A DNA stretch of 64,000 nucleotides, taken from assembly GCA_964020085.1 (NCBI GenBank), contig OZ026605.1:28034598-28098597 (forward strand), written 5' to 3'. The notes under the pieces were generated by a model, which worked only from the letters and a program-made list of their open reading frames with translations, had not been told where the DNA came from and ran no database searches. Below are positions 23,901-35,996 of the stretch, in pieces. The DNA comes from Micromussa lordhowensis (taxonomy: Eukaryota > Cnidaria > Anthozoa > Scleractinia > Lobophylliidae). Within the stretch, counting starts at the first letter, position 1, and the number at the start of each line of letters is the position of its first letter. The position numbers and the translations under genes are program-made.

Positions 23901-26900
23901 ACAACATGTTGATCGCAAGATTTTTCTGTACCACAATGCGGGGCCGATTGCACTGGGCAAGTAAAATTTGCTCTTGGGCAAGTGAAAATAGAAGTTCAGT
24001 GGCCTGATGGGCAAGTGAAATAAGTGTCAATAGTCTTGTGAGTCTGAATAAAAATGTTAGCTTGATAAATGATAATTTCCAGTCAGAAGCTATTTCACAA
24101 CTTAAGACTGCAAGATTAGTTAACCATCAGTTGAAAGCGAGGATTAGTTAGGAATCCAAGCATACTTTCTTCGCGTTTGTCCTTGATTGCCATACTGGCC
24201 ACCATGTCGGCAAGTAGCATTTTAGTGGGGGCAAGTTAACACTGAATTTTACTAGCCCACTAGGCAAGTGGATTTAATTTTTTTTCCTGCCTTGCACAAT
24301 GGCAGAACTGTATTCTCTGAGGCGTTTACCATTTGCAAGATTACTCAGATCAAAGTCCCCTTTAATGGAACGGGTTTGACTCAATCAAATCATTAACACT
24401 CTCTGCATTCCACATTGTAGTGTTTTTAATTAATCACATGCAGTGAGACTGTCACACGCATTCTTAGTATGTAAAGGACTCATAAGAATCTGACTTTGAG
24501 TTTTACGAATTTGAAAATGATGATCGAGTCATCGAAACGTCATTCAAAATTATTATCGCTAATTTTTATTCTTAATTGTTTGTCCAAAGCCTCCATTATT
24601 AGAATTGTTTTTTGTACAGAACAAATTTAGTGCTCAAATGTTTTACACGTTTGGTTAATGAACAAAGCTGCGCAAATCCATTTCATCGCCGGGTGCAATA
24701 AGCTTTTTTCAGCTACAATAATATTTGCAAAATTAAAAGTCTTGAACAAAACCAAAAAAGAATAAAGCACCATTCTTGCGCATTGAAATAAAGTCATCAA
24801 CATAATGAGCAATGGAATTAAGTATACCTCAACAACATTGTCCTCATTTAGCATGGCCGGCAGCATTTCCATGAATTCCTTGATGTATGTACGAGGATGC
24901 CACGCCAAGATCTGTATTGGTGTACACAAACACAGAAAACCATTTTACGCATTATTAAAACGGCCTTACTGTAAGCTAAAACCAAACCTTGCTTGAGATC
25001 AGACAATCACGGACAACAGTCCTTGGGATACTTATGTCATGTAATGAATTATCTGTGTTTTACAACTGAAATTTGAAAAAAAAGCGCTGCTATCCTTTTA
25101 AAAACGGGGTGCTGTCCCCCTCCCCATCCAATACAATGTTAAAAATTAGGTGAAATTTCAGGTACTAGTTTTCAACATTGTATGTGGGGTGGAGGCGAGG
25201 TTAGGTCTACAGGTGAAGTTGTACTCGCATCTAGCATGTGTGCAAAAGTGCCAAAAGTGCAAATTTGTCCCAAGACTTTTGTCCATGATTTTATGTGTTA
25301 AAATGTAATGTGGAACTGATTTACAAGTCCAGCTAAACTGATTACTCACCTTAAATAAATTTGGGAAATACTTCAAAAGGATGGTGCTTGATGCACTGAG
25401 TTTTCTCAGGTTTTCCAGGCAAAAGAAAATAATATCAAAGGCGAGGGAAGAGCTTCAAGATGAAAGAAAAAAAAAATGTTATCTTCATGTACAGTAATAA
25501 TTTATCAAGCCACATGTATGAATGTTCAATAATATGCCACCAAAGCCTGCAACACTGCCATAATAGTTTTGGCCATCATGAATTTCCGTTTCTTTCTGAT
25601 GAATGCCCAAAAAAATATTTTTCTTTTGGTTTATGGAAACAAATTTGAAATCAAATAGCAAAAAAGATGGCTGTCACTTCACTTCCTGAACTAAAAACAA
25701 TTTAACTTGAGTTGTGGAACTTATCTCCAGTTGCCCAGATTACCCCACTTCATTGATAAAACACTAGCCTGCGAAAACAGCCGTCCTTCTTCGCCACTTG
25801 GGCCGGGACCGAAGAAGGACGCCTGTTTTCGCAGGCTAATAAAACACGTCCAAATGAAGTAAAATATTATTCAGAATGTAAAAATTACATACTTGGCATA
25901 ATAAGAACTCAGAACAGGACCCAGCAGATACTGGCAGGCAGGCTCAGGATCAAGAACTACAGTTTCACCTGCAACAACAACAGATCATAGGCTCCATTTC
26001 CATCACTTTCACTAGTCTGGTCTGCATTCCTCCCCAAGAAGAGCCTTTGGAGGAAGAGTGTGGGCTCTTCTCATGAACAGCAGCTGGTAAGTGAGCCTAA
26101 ACAGATCACCTCCAGTGGCAATCTTTATGTTTTAATAGCACAGAAACTGACAGCTGATGGAAAGTTGGTAGCATTTTACTTGAAAATTATCATACTACAA
26201 AGTTGTGATACTAAAACATTCCAAAGATTACAGAGGGTTACTATCTTGAAGATTTCTATTACGCCTTCCTCAAAATTGTTTTATTTAATGATTTGTCAAG
26301 TTATTTCTATAATTATATTTCTCTGTTTTTTTCTTAGTTTAGGTTTCAGTTGAAAAGATCTATATATTAATTTAGCACTCAGCAGAGTGTTCCGTCACAT
26401 TTCCAATCACCTCAGGTTTTATCAAAAATACTCTACTACATGTTGTATTCTCATGTTTAGAAACACAACGAAACTCCCACTCTCAAGTTTGATTTATGAC
26501 ATGAAAACTTCACTGAAACCTGCATTTTATTTCAAATTGCTCTACAAGATATCAAATCTGGTCTGCTAAATAATAATCGTGAGGTAGGAGAAGCTGCATG
26601 CTACTGTACTCACCATGGTTAAGCAGAAACTGCACTACAGGAATCAAAACCCGTTTCCATCTGTTGATGTCAGACTTGACTCGAGTGTAAAGTCTTCTTA
26701 TGATCTCAATGAGTTTGGGAATTAAGGACTTGTCAGTTGCACATAGGATGTCCAAGTTGCAGATGGCCTCAACCAGACACTATCCAAGGAAAATAAAAGG
26801 ATGGCTGTAAATCAATTAAATTTTGCTTACAACTTTTTGTGACAATAAAGGACAAAAGGTTAGTATACTGATGTTTGTAGCATGAACCCATGCAAAAACA

Positions 26901-29900
26901 ACTACAATAGGTTTGTTTAAACCAGCAACTGTTTGTTTATAAGTGCAATTAATAATGTTTTCTTATGCTGAAGAAACTTCTCAAGTAAGTGATGTCACAA
27001 TCAGTTTCTTTGCACATAACATTAAACATGTTCATTTGGTGAGAAGTACAGTGGAACCTTGATTTAATGAACCTCTATATAACAAAGTCCTTGGTAGCCT
27101 GTTCCAGGCTCGCAGTCAGTGGGGACAATCGAAAACAGAGGCCGGGCAACGATCGAGTGACGAGCAGGGTCTGGTAGGGAAAGAGGGGAGGTACTGCTCC
27201 CTCTCCTTTTTCTTTACCAGACCCCACTCATCGCGCGCCCACTTTTTCGATCGTCCCCACTGACCAAGAGCCTGTAAAGAAACTTGATATAACAAAACCT
27301 TGTTATAGCAAACATATCTTGCCAGTCCCTTGAACCTTTGTTATATCGAGGTTCCACTGTATCTTAACAAACTTACTGCTTCAATCAATATGACGTCTTG
27401 ATTCTTGCTTGGTTCTGCCAAAAATTGCAACAAATTTGAAATTAATTGACAAATAATTCATTAACTACTAAGAGAGAATCTGAGAGCCCAACCCGTGCAC
27501 AAACTATTGCAAGCGTGGCTTTGCCTATAGTGAGGCACTATTATGCAATAGCCTACCTGTTTATTTATGTGAATCAGACTCTCTTAGACACTTTCAAAGG
27601 GAAAATGACTAACTTTATAACAACTGTCACTCGAGCTCCAGACCGCAATCTTGTAAAACAGTGTAGTTATAATTGAACTTTTTTTATTATTATAATGTGA
27701 TTATGATTTGACTGTGTTTAAATAAATAAAATATGTATAAATAAAGTATGTAATTCTATGTAATCTATGTAATAATTGCTTAAAATCTAGTTGATGGGTA
27801 ATTGATCATAATAATTCACACAAAACCTACATGTACTACTATTGAAAATTTGTATTAACAACAGTCACATGAATAGAATCTACAGGTCTTCTGTCATTGT
27901 GCTATGTCATGGGAACTTTTTTAACATTCTATAAGTATCACCAAATTGCACTAAGTCAATCTGAGTTTCAAAATCATAGCAATAGCAGTCTGTACTGTAT
28001 TATGCCACTCTCAACTATAGAAAAGTTGACTTCTATCAGCTCACTTCCATGTACATTTTCATTCATAGACCTTTGTACCGATACTATACTGATTTGAGGA
28101 ACATTGTGAGATGCTCAGGAGGAAAATTAATGTCTATGATTTGCCCCCTAAACACCCCATAACAGCTATTTGAAACATTAATGGAACTCAACATGGCTGC
28201 CATATCAGTAAAAAGATCTATTAAAATGAATTTATACTTTAAAAAAGTTCATAACATGTTTCTTACTTCTTTCACTTTGTTCCAGAAGCCTTAGACAATA
28301 TTCACAAGCTCTTTCTTTCAGTTCTTGTTCACCAGTTTTTGCGCAATGTAGACTGGAAGGAAACAGTTTGGAAAAACTCAATGACGACACAGACCTACGC
28401 TGTGATGTTGGTTTTGCCAGAGCCTTGAAACCAGTCTCCTCAGGATCAAGTGGAAAGTTTAAAGGAGTCTGGGGTCTAGAGTCACTGCCACTTGACCGCT
28501 CATCAAGAGATCTGTCATCTGGAGATCTTCCAAGAATGGGGGACTGGGCCAAAGACTGGTTCTCAGACCCCTGTGGTGAGGAGCGTGACAAAGGGATAAT
28601 AAAGCCAGCAGAAGATTGGGAACCAATTGAAACATTATCCATACTTGACTGACTTTGGTTTGGGGTATTATGAGATGGAGATCCATAAGTTGTTTGGCTG
28701 AGATTCTCAACTGAGCCAGGATTTGAGGCAGTTGGAAATGTCACTGGTGAACGACGATCTCTTGGAGAAGCAGAAGTTGACGTTGACATGGTGAATGTAA
28801 GATGCAGAAGCCATGATCGTAACATAGAAAAGCTATGGATATTCAAAACTTGGTCTGGGAAACAGTATTGTGCTGTGAATAAAAAATGCAAAACAGTAAT
28901 TAACGAAACTCTGGTCTCTCGAGATGTGATTCTCACATTGCGAAACATGATTCTTGTATGAAGAGAAACGAGACAAGAGGTGGTAACTTAGTTTGACATT
29001 ATGTGTGCTGAAATTATGGGTAACATTTGTAATTGGGCCAGAGATCGAGGCCAACACCACCATACATTACACTGCCTTCTGCAGCATGAAGAGACTAGGG
29101 GTAGTTATAATTCCCCCTGCAGAATGGGCTTCTACATGTATATAACTGGAGTTTAACTCAGCATTGCTAGCTCTTTTGACCCTTTGTTCTTCTTGGATGG
29201 CAGACAGAGGTACATGTACTGTGAGAGTAAACAGTGCTTTGCCCAAGTGACCCCATACATACACACTGTGACCCCAGACATATTTTCAGCTGTCACTAAG
29301 GTTCCACCCAAGCAAGATTTCATTTATGTCAAAACTTTTGATTTGTTATTAGCAAGTAAAATTCCATGATAGAATATGACACACAACCGGGAACTGGTGA
29401 TAATTATTTTAGAATGTGTAATTTGTTCGCACTGAGCGCTGGCGAAACACTGAAAAAGATCTCATCCTCCGAGGTTTGCTTGCTCTGCAAAGAAAAGTTT
29501 CCAGCAAAGAGAACATAAAAGTGTCTCACTAGGAAAAGTACTCTAGATCCTGCGTTCAACGTAAGTTGACAATATATGGCTTTTTGATATTAGCTCTGGA
29601 CGGACAAAGTTTGAAAATAATCTGTGAACATGCTGCTTATTTGCATTTTACATTGTGACGTCGGCCCTGATCTCAACCTCCGAGGTTTGCTTGCTCTGCA
29701 AAGAAAAGTTTCCAGCAAAGAGAACATAAAAGTGTCTTACTAGGAAAAGTACTCTAGATCCTGCGTTCAACGTAAGTTGACAATATATGGCTTTTTTATA
29801 TTAGCTCTGGATGGACAAAGTTTGAAATAATCTGTGAACATGCTGCTTATTTGCATTTTACATTGTGACGTCGGCCCTGTTGTTCAATTAGAACTGTTGC

Positions 29901-31386
29901 AAATAAAATTATTTCTTACATCAGGTTGATTGAGCATTTATTTCTCAAGCTCAATGATTAGGTTATTATCTCCTTTGTTCATTCTGACACCACATGATTC
30001 AGGTGTCACTGTTTATGCGCAAGCAAGTCTGTTGAGGCAATCAAACCTGAAAACTTTGAAAAATGTCCTGAACACATCTTCCATTATTTGTCCTTGCATT
30101 TGGGTGACCTCCACGCACTATTTCTGCAGGTTACATTGGTGGATATTACAAGGTGAAATGTGATTGGTTAATAAGAGCTGATGTCACTGAATCAACTTCT
30201 CACTTGGCTTCGCAGACGCAGAACCAAGTGACAGCCGGAAATACATCTGCATTCGCAGGCTACCCCAGACAAGGCTCATTTTATCTTTTATTTTACGTCA
30301 GAGTAATTCTCTGCTTACCAATACTCAGCACCGTGAAAAAATATCTTGATGATGTTCCATCAACTTCAGTAACCAGCTGATACTAGAAACAAAAGCAGCA
30401 CCATTAGTACTAAAATTAACTCAAATCATGTTCTGTATTTTTTTATACATAAAAATTATAGCTCTAATCAAGTTTAACATAAAACTTTCATCTTTTAATG
30501 TTAGCATTTACATGTAAGAAATCAACATGCAGGGAATGGAAGTAACTTGGAGTCAGTAATGTTAGATAGTAAAAAGATTTGTTAACCTCTCCACAATGGC
30601 CACCTTGATAAAAGAGGAAAGTGTCTGTTGTAGAGAGGTGGCCGTTATGGGTACTGGAGGTAGAAGTGTTAGTAATATAACATCTGTTGGTTATTTTTTT
30701 GGGTTCAACATTTTTCCTTTGAAACATTCTTAGTGTAGCATGTAACTACATGACACAATCAGAACATATCCAATCAAACAGAAACAAAACAGAAACCGAG
30801 ACCAATGACACGCTGTATGTATCAAGTTTCATGCCCCTTTCTAATACAAAATAGGGTTTGTATACACCATTCGTCTGTCATCAATTGATTAACTGGCTGC
30901 ATGTTGTTCAATCTACTATATCCCCAAGCTGACCCTGGTACCAACAAAAATATGTTGAGAGGTTCATGTAAAATTGAGTCACGTTACAGAGAAGGAATGT
31001 TTTTGTGGACAATAATAAGGTACATATTATTTTATTTAAATATGATACTATTATTATTGATAAGTAATAATTAAAAGCAAACTTCTAACCCCCTTAGCCT
31101 TTCCTCCTCTGAATATTTGTCTCTGGTACGGATTAGGTGCTGACACAGTACTGGCATTTTTCAACCAGTTGGCCATTTGTCGACTAACTCCACCCACATC
31201 ATCTGTAAAAACAAATCCACAGCATTGTTATGTTATATATTGTCACTGAGAGTACATCATGTTCACACCACCAGTTGTAAGATTGCTATGGATTGAAAAT
31301 TAAAAAAAAGAAATCACTGGAAAATGATTGTAAACTGTAAGAAGATAGCATTAATTCCTACTCTACTGAACACAATAATAATAATG

Positions 31387-31423
<37 letters not shown>

Positions 31424-34400
31424 TAATAATAACAACAACAACAACAACAATAATAATAATAAAATATGTGTTATTACTATTTTCCTATCACTCATATGTT
31501 ATTCATACACTTCAAGTCATTGACCATAAATACAGTCAAACCTCTTTAATATGGACACAAGAGGGGCTGAGCTGAGTGTCTGTACGTGTATCATGGAGGT
31601 AGCCATATCAGGTGTAGGATTTTATCCAATCTGGTTTTGTTAGGATTATTATGGACAGGATTAGGATTATTTTGTTAGGATTATTATGGACAGTTTACTT
31701 GAAGTGAACTGTCAGTAAAAATAGACTTCAAGTACTCCCTCTTTCACTCAGGCCATCAAGCGTGGGCTGTAAATGAGCCTCGAGGAAAAAATGCCACACG
31801 AAATACCAGGGATAGGAAGTGTATGCTTCTTCTCCCAAGGATGTTGCACGCCCAATTTTTCTTGTGGGTTTCTTTTGCATCACGTACAATGGACTAAGCG
31901 AAAGAGGAATTTCTCATGAATAGCCTATGGGACAAAAGAAAGTCTGTAAAATGGAGGAGTCTGTAACAAGGTGCTCAACTGTATTTTAAGTCTGTGAAAG
32001 AAAACTGTTGCTTCCACCTTAAAATGCTTTGTTTTTTAAGATTTTCATTCTACATTTTATGGAGACACCAGTAATGCTGTAAAAGCAATAAAATACAAAA
32101 CTAAACAATGTGAAAAAGAAACCTTGTGAGATCAAGTTGTCATCTACATGTTTTAATAGCTGTAAAGATCCAAGCGACAATGTCTGTAACTCCACAGGAA
32201 CACCAGGATTGGTCAACCATCTGAAAATAATAAAAAAATTGATTACAACTTAATGAAGCCATTTCAAACAATCAATACTCAGTCAGAGTTTACAAGATAA
32301 TGAAAAAATATTTTTTTATTGAAATACATAAAATGATACAGTTCTGTTAATTTTGTATAATACACAATTTAGTGTATCATGCTGGTGACAGCTACACTCA
32401 AAGTTTACTTTTCCAAATCCCATGCAAAATGTCACAAAACAAACAAAAATTAGCACTGCAAATCCAGATATACATACCTCCCTAAGAGATCGTTGGAAAG
32501 CCTGAGGGGGTGTATGGGGATAATTTTCAAAAGCTGAAATCGTTTACAGGAAAACGTATAGTAAAGTCTGCATTCGAGCCAAGTGGCTCATAAGGCCGGA
32601 GTTTATCCCGGTTTCCATAGCATGAAGCGACTAGGAATATTTCTACTCCCCCCTGGATGAGATGCCAGTCCATCGCAGGGTTACCCCCAGCATTAAATTC
32701 GCCGGTACCCATTTATACATCTGGGTGGAGAGAGGCACCGTGAGAGTACAGTGTCTTGCCTAAGAACACAACACAATGCCCCCGGCCAGGGCTCGAACCC
32801 GAAGCGTGCCCTCCGGAGTCGAGCGCACTAACCATGAGGCCACCGCACCTCCACAAACCTGTATCGTGCTAAACTGGAATTTCTAAAGGCTAGGGGTGGG
32901 TAGCAGAGATCAAACCTTAAAAAGGCTTCATAGGACATTACGAAAATTATCTGGAACCAGACATGGTAGCATGACAAAAATTTGTAATGTTACTCACTGC
33001 ACAAGTTGTGGAACGTGGTTTGTCCAGAGGCCAAGTTCCTGACCCTAAATATCAAAACATGGATATCATTACAAATACAGGGAGTATGCCACACTTTCCT
33101 AAATATACATGTAGAATTGTCCAATGTTCTGTGGTCAGTATTGGTATTTCAGTAATCATATTTACAGATACCACAAGGATATCATTTTCGCTCAAATTTC
33201 ACTCATGTTTATGCAATGTGCATGCCACATTTTCCATACTTTGAAATACATGCATGCCCTTGAGATTTACTGATTGATCCTGGAGAGTGCTACTCAATAT
33301 GCAAGTCAGTGAGGCACATGAGGTATGCGAGGCATGCAAGCCAGGATCCCTAACCCTAATAAAAAGGCTAACCACAAACTAACCAAACTAACTTAGGCAA
33401 ACCAGAGTGCCGATTACACTAAATAGAATGTTTAAAAGGAGTTTAAAAGGAGTTTTATAGAGGTTAACAAGTGAGTCATGCCAGCCTGTAATCCCTACTA
33501 CTGGCTCTAAGGATAAGGGGAAGGGTGTTTTTTTTTATTTAGGCTAAGCAGGTTCTATTTAGGCTGACCAGACTGTTATGTAGGCTAACTGGAATGGCTT
33601 GCACTTGTACTTTGTGCAGACCCGATCCTGGACTCCAGTAGTATAACACTGGAGCTGTGATTTGACAGCCTAGATATGCTTGGGATGCTTACAGTAATAA
33701 TGTAAAGCTTACCTGGACCCACACCAAAGGCAAAATGATTGGTATATTTTTCTGCTCCACAGGAGGCTCCAAATTACTGATAACCAGCTGGCCGGTGGGA
33801 GTTATCTCTCGCAAGATTGCAGAGCAAAGAAGTCGTAATCTTTTAGGACCTTGCTGAGGTTCACTGGTAACATTTTTCAGTTCATCAATTAACTCCTGTG
33901 TCAACCTGAAAAGAATAGGTTAATGCAAGATTTTCAGTAGAAGCTGGCAGCGGGCAGAGGCCCACCAGCTGTTAAAACAAATGAAGCCACCTGTTCCGGT
34001 TAATCCAGATACAGTGTACAAGATTTCATGGTATATGCTCTCATTTAATTTAAATATTGGACATTTGGATAGTAACAAGTTTATGTATTTTGTTGATTCA
34101 GAAAACATGCGAAACTAAGATGAACGGGACATCTAAGGTTCTGCTTTAGAACCCCAGAAGACCTGGGGAAGAGATCACTCTACTGGACTTTGACTCTTTA
34201 TTTTAAATTGTCAATGAAAAAGCTGAAGATGAATGACTGTCTAGTGTTTCTCCAGGTATTATTGTGCAAGATAACAAAGCTATCTTTAAATAGTCGAGAA
34301 AAATTAATACATGGTTAAATGGTTAGTGTCTACATGTATTTTATTTCAATATTTGACAACTATCATTATTAAATTCTCAACCTCTGACAATGCAATTCTA

Positions 34401-35451
34401 GCTTTGTGATTGGTTCACTAGATCTCGGTTACCAGCCATTGTACCTGCATTTGACCTTATATGGAAATGAATGCGGCAAATGTCGCTCAGCATAAAATTT
34501 TTAGCATTTCGTTTTGGCGCCTGGAAGTCACATCATTTTCCGGTCGTTTCTTAGACTTTAATAAAATATAGCAAAACCGAAGGTTAAGAATTTAATAAAA
34601 CAATTATTCCATTCGCGCTTGTTGGATATGAAATTGGTTATAGCCAATACGGCCCTACGGGCCTCATTGGCTATTTACCATCTCATATCCAACCTGCGCT
34701 CATGGAATAATTGTAAAATATTCAGACAGAAATTATTGATTGTTAACAATTTTTGTAAATTGATAGCAATAAATTATTTGAGAGTTTGATTGTTGTCGAT
34801 TGCAGATATCAATCGATAGCAATCGGCGATTGATATCGATTGAATCGATTGATTTCTGATGTCTACTGATTTTTATCGACTGACTACGACTGGCTGTGAT
34901 ACGTTATTAGCTGCCTGTGAAAACCACGTTAATGATTGTAAAATTTGACAGGAGTTAATGAATAACTGCTGGTAAAATTTAATTTCATGAAGAATTTCAT
35001 GACCTGAAAATCTGTCAGATCACAAATGTATTCTCGCCAGAGGAATACAAAGACAGTAACCTTACAGTACAAAAAGGAATGTAACTTGTTTTTTGGTCAG
35101 GATTAACATTAATTCTTAATATCACCTTGAAAACTGTAGCCCTTTTCACTGAAGAGGATGAGAGTGTGAGCATAAATACCTTCTTCTTTGTCTAGTAGCG
35201 GCTAAAAGCAGAAACAGTCGCCTCAAAGTACTTATACACTCAGTGCCTCGCTCACGGCTCTGCAAAATTCCAAGAACTTTTGTGCAGAATTCTGTGAAGT
35301 CCGGGTCTTGTAAAAGCCTGTGAGTTGCAAGAAATACGCATTAAGACTTTTAATTATCATAGAGCCGTAGCTTGTCCAAGTTTAATGCAGGACCATAACG
35401 TCACCTGGCTTGTTTCACTACAGTTGAAGGATCTTTCAACTGGTCCGCCAT
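17981..35451 (-). CDS. AP5Z1: AP-5 complex subunit zeta-1
   Basis: Twenty-five exons (minus strand, 5' to 3'): 35451-35405, 35317-35180, 33905-33713, 33038-32998, 32220-32123, 31202-31090, 30376-30319, 28872-28267, 27414-27377, 26779-26614, 25968-25893, 25452-25350, 24911-24828, 23884-23818, 23137-23008, 22463-22377, 22278-22156, 21690-21555, 20578-20501, 19966-19916, 19224-19174, 18958-18887, 18710-18631, 18417-18370, 18050-17981. All phases agree and give about 917 residues. Family-like segments include [73 protein letters not shown] and [15 protein letters not shown]. The order matches human AP5Z1 (807 residues) end to end. AP-5 acts in late-endosome sorting with SPG11/SPG15; human loss causes SPG48. 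Exon 8 adds a long Ser/Pro-rich stretch. Exon-intron joins were placed by eye; 27414-27377 and 19966-19916 are the shortest-evidence exons. Confidence 0.93.
19405..19457. repeat. (AAT/AAC)n microsatellite
   Basis: A run of AATAAT units with periodic AAC occupies an AP5Z1 intron. Confidence 0.9.
20632..20745. repeat. Fold-back repeat with hammerhead-like sequence
   Basis: CAACGTTTTTGAAATACATG at 20632 is the inverse of the end at 20745. Arms are about 42 bases, and the spacer is about 30. On the plus strand TTGAAGA is followed by a GACAGAAGTTTC stretch and GAAAC, resembling degenerate hammerhead boxes. It lies in the AP5Z1 intron just 54 bases from exon 20578-20501. Confidence 0.6.
21905..22072 (-). 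repeat. tRNA-derived SINE (family B)
   Basis: Read on the minus strand, the head contains GTAGCGTGGCC and the box B motif GGTTCAAGTCC. A body then follows with CTCGGTCACGCTTGTAAATAG. The same body order occurs in the plus-strand copy at 51540-51782. The tRNA-like head does not fold into a full cloverleaf. It lies in an AP5Z1 intron. Confidence 0.7.
22851..22932 (+). pseudogene. Relic first exon of a THAP-domain gene
   Basis: ATG at 22851 opens [20 protein letters not shown] and stops at TAA 22930-22932, 27 codons in all. The Cys spacing CxxxxC near an initiator Met and the RRTKGIG stretch match the start of a THAP zinc-binding domain (C2CH). The rest of the domain (second Cys, His, AVPTF motif) is absent nearby. 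It lies antisense in an AP5Z1 intron between exons 23137-23008 and 22463-22377. It is most likely a fragment of a THAP gene or THAP-bearing transposon. Confidence 0.5.
23217..23345 (+). repeat. SINE family A fragment
   Basis: Contains gtccaggtcgaatcgctgg, then gacactttactctcacagtg and ctcttcagatgtgtacc, matching the order in the copies at 1189 and 32572. Truncated at both ends. Confidence 0.6.
25765..25838. mobile_element. 74-bp TAGCCTGC fold-back element, 9-bp target duplication
   Basis: The ends are TAGCCTGCGAAAACA and TGTTTTCGCAGGCTA. Almost the whole element is one hairpin (arms about 31 bases). ATAAAACAC flanks it exactly on both sides (25756-25764 and 25839-25847). Its terminal 8 bases are those of the larger element at 62576-63668. 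It lies in the AP5Z1 intron upstream (in minus sense) of exon 25452-25350, ending 55 bases before the next exon. Confidence 0.8.
27049..27359. mobile_element. pogo/Tigger-like MITE with nested fold-back
   Basis: The ends are CAGTGGAACCTTGAT and ATCGAGGTTCCACTG, flanked by TA on both sides. This is typical of pogo/Tigger-type Tc1-mariner elements. About 27094-27276 interrupts it with a second inverted repeat (CAGTCAGTGGGGAC paired with GTCCCCACTGAC). The right end is only 12 bases from the donor hexamer of AP5Z1 exon 27414-27377. Confidence 0.75.
29458..29879. repeat. 211-bp tandem duplication (two copies)
   Basis: 29458-29668 and 29669-29879 match almost base for base. Both begin GATCTCA and contain CGAGGTTTGCTTGCTCTGC, and both end GACGTCGGCCCT. 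They differ at only a few bases, so the duplication looks recent. It lies in the AP5Z1 intron between exons 30376-30319 and 28872-28267, and no coding sequence is seen in the unit. Confidence 0.9.
31376..31465. repeat. (AAT/AAC)n microsatellite
   Basis: A long run of ATA units is interrupted by ATG and a block of AAC units, in an AP5Z1 intron. Confidence 0.9.
32572..32852 (-). repeat. Near-complete tRNA-derived SINE (family A)
   Basis: On the minus strand it begins GGAGGTGCGGTGGCCTCATG (box A region), and box B reads GGTTCGAGCCC. It continues with a body containing TTGTGTTCTTAGGCAAGACA and GGCATCTCATCCAGGG, and ends GAGCCACTTGGCTCG. This is the best-preserved copy of the family seen in the window. 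It lies in the AP5Z1 intron between exons 33038-32998 and 32220-32123. Confidence 0.85.
34601..34713. repeat. CAATTATTCCAT fold-back element
   Basis: CAATTATTCCATTCGCGC on the left mirrors GCGCTCATGGAATAATTG on the right. The interior arms (TTGGATATGA and TCATATCCAA) also pair. Non-autonomous DNA element in the AP5Z1 intron 2; duplications are unclear. Confidence 0.65.
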
Positions 35452-35824
35452 TTTGAAAACAGCTGACTCTCATCGTTCTCTCATCGCGGGTAATCCCGAA
35501 CGATCCCGAACTGAAGAATCATTAATCCAGTTCAGCGGTTTCCCACTTGAATAATGAATAATGCATTCGGTTGGAGATGCTGGAAAAAAATTAGCGTTTT
35601 AGTAAACTCTCAGCTCCGACTATTGCATTTCTAGCTTTTTGACTGGCTAAAAAAGTCGGAGTTTTACGTCATATGAAAAATAGTGCGCCAAGTTTAAAAA
35701 TTTTCCGCACGAAGTTTTCAACTTCAGCCCTCTATAATGGCCGAAATAAAATGAAGAATATAAAGGAAGAAACCAGGGACAGAAACCGACACAACGTAGA
35801 ATGTTTTTTTGAACGTGTACTATA

Positions 35825-35853
35825 TTTCGGCTGGCCAAACCAGCCTTCTTCAG
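35825..35853 (-). ncRNA. Hammerhead ribozyme core of a Penelope-like element
   Basis: The minus strand reads CUGAAGA (35853-35847), then a hairpin with stem GGCUGG/CCAGCC and loop UUUGG, then GAAA (35828-35825). These are the two invariant boxes and stem II of a hammerhead ribozyme in the correct order and spacing. It lies about 150 bases downstream of the stop of the GIY-YIG reading frame on the same strand, where Penelope-like elements carry their terminal-repeat ribozymes. Stems I and III were not resolved by eye. Confidence 0.7.
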
Positions 35854-35996
35854 GTATAATGGAAAATTTTGCATCGGGGCGTGTTTTTATGAAGCATATT
35901 ACCGGAAATACGTAAAAATAATTGACAGTGTAAATTACAGATAAACATATGAAGAAATAAAATAATAAATAAACAAAATAAAGTAAAAGCAAACGA

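Noticed and set aside
24505..24545. Possible hammerhead (TGATGATCGAGTCATCGAAACG)
   Set aside because: The only good stem (GATGA/TCATC) uses the conserved CUGAUGA box itself, and the base before it is A, so a proper core cannot form; at best a decayed relative.
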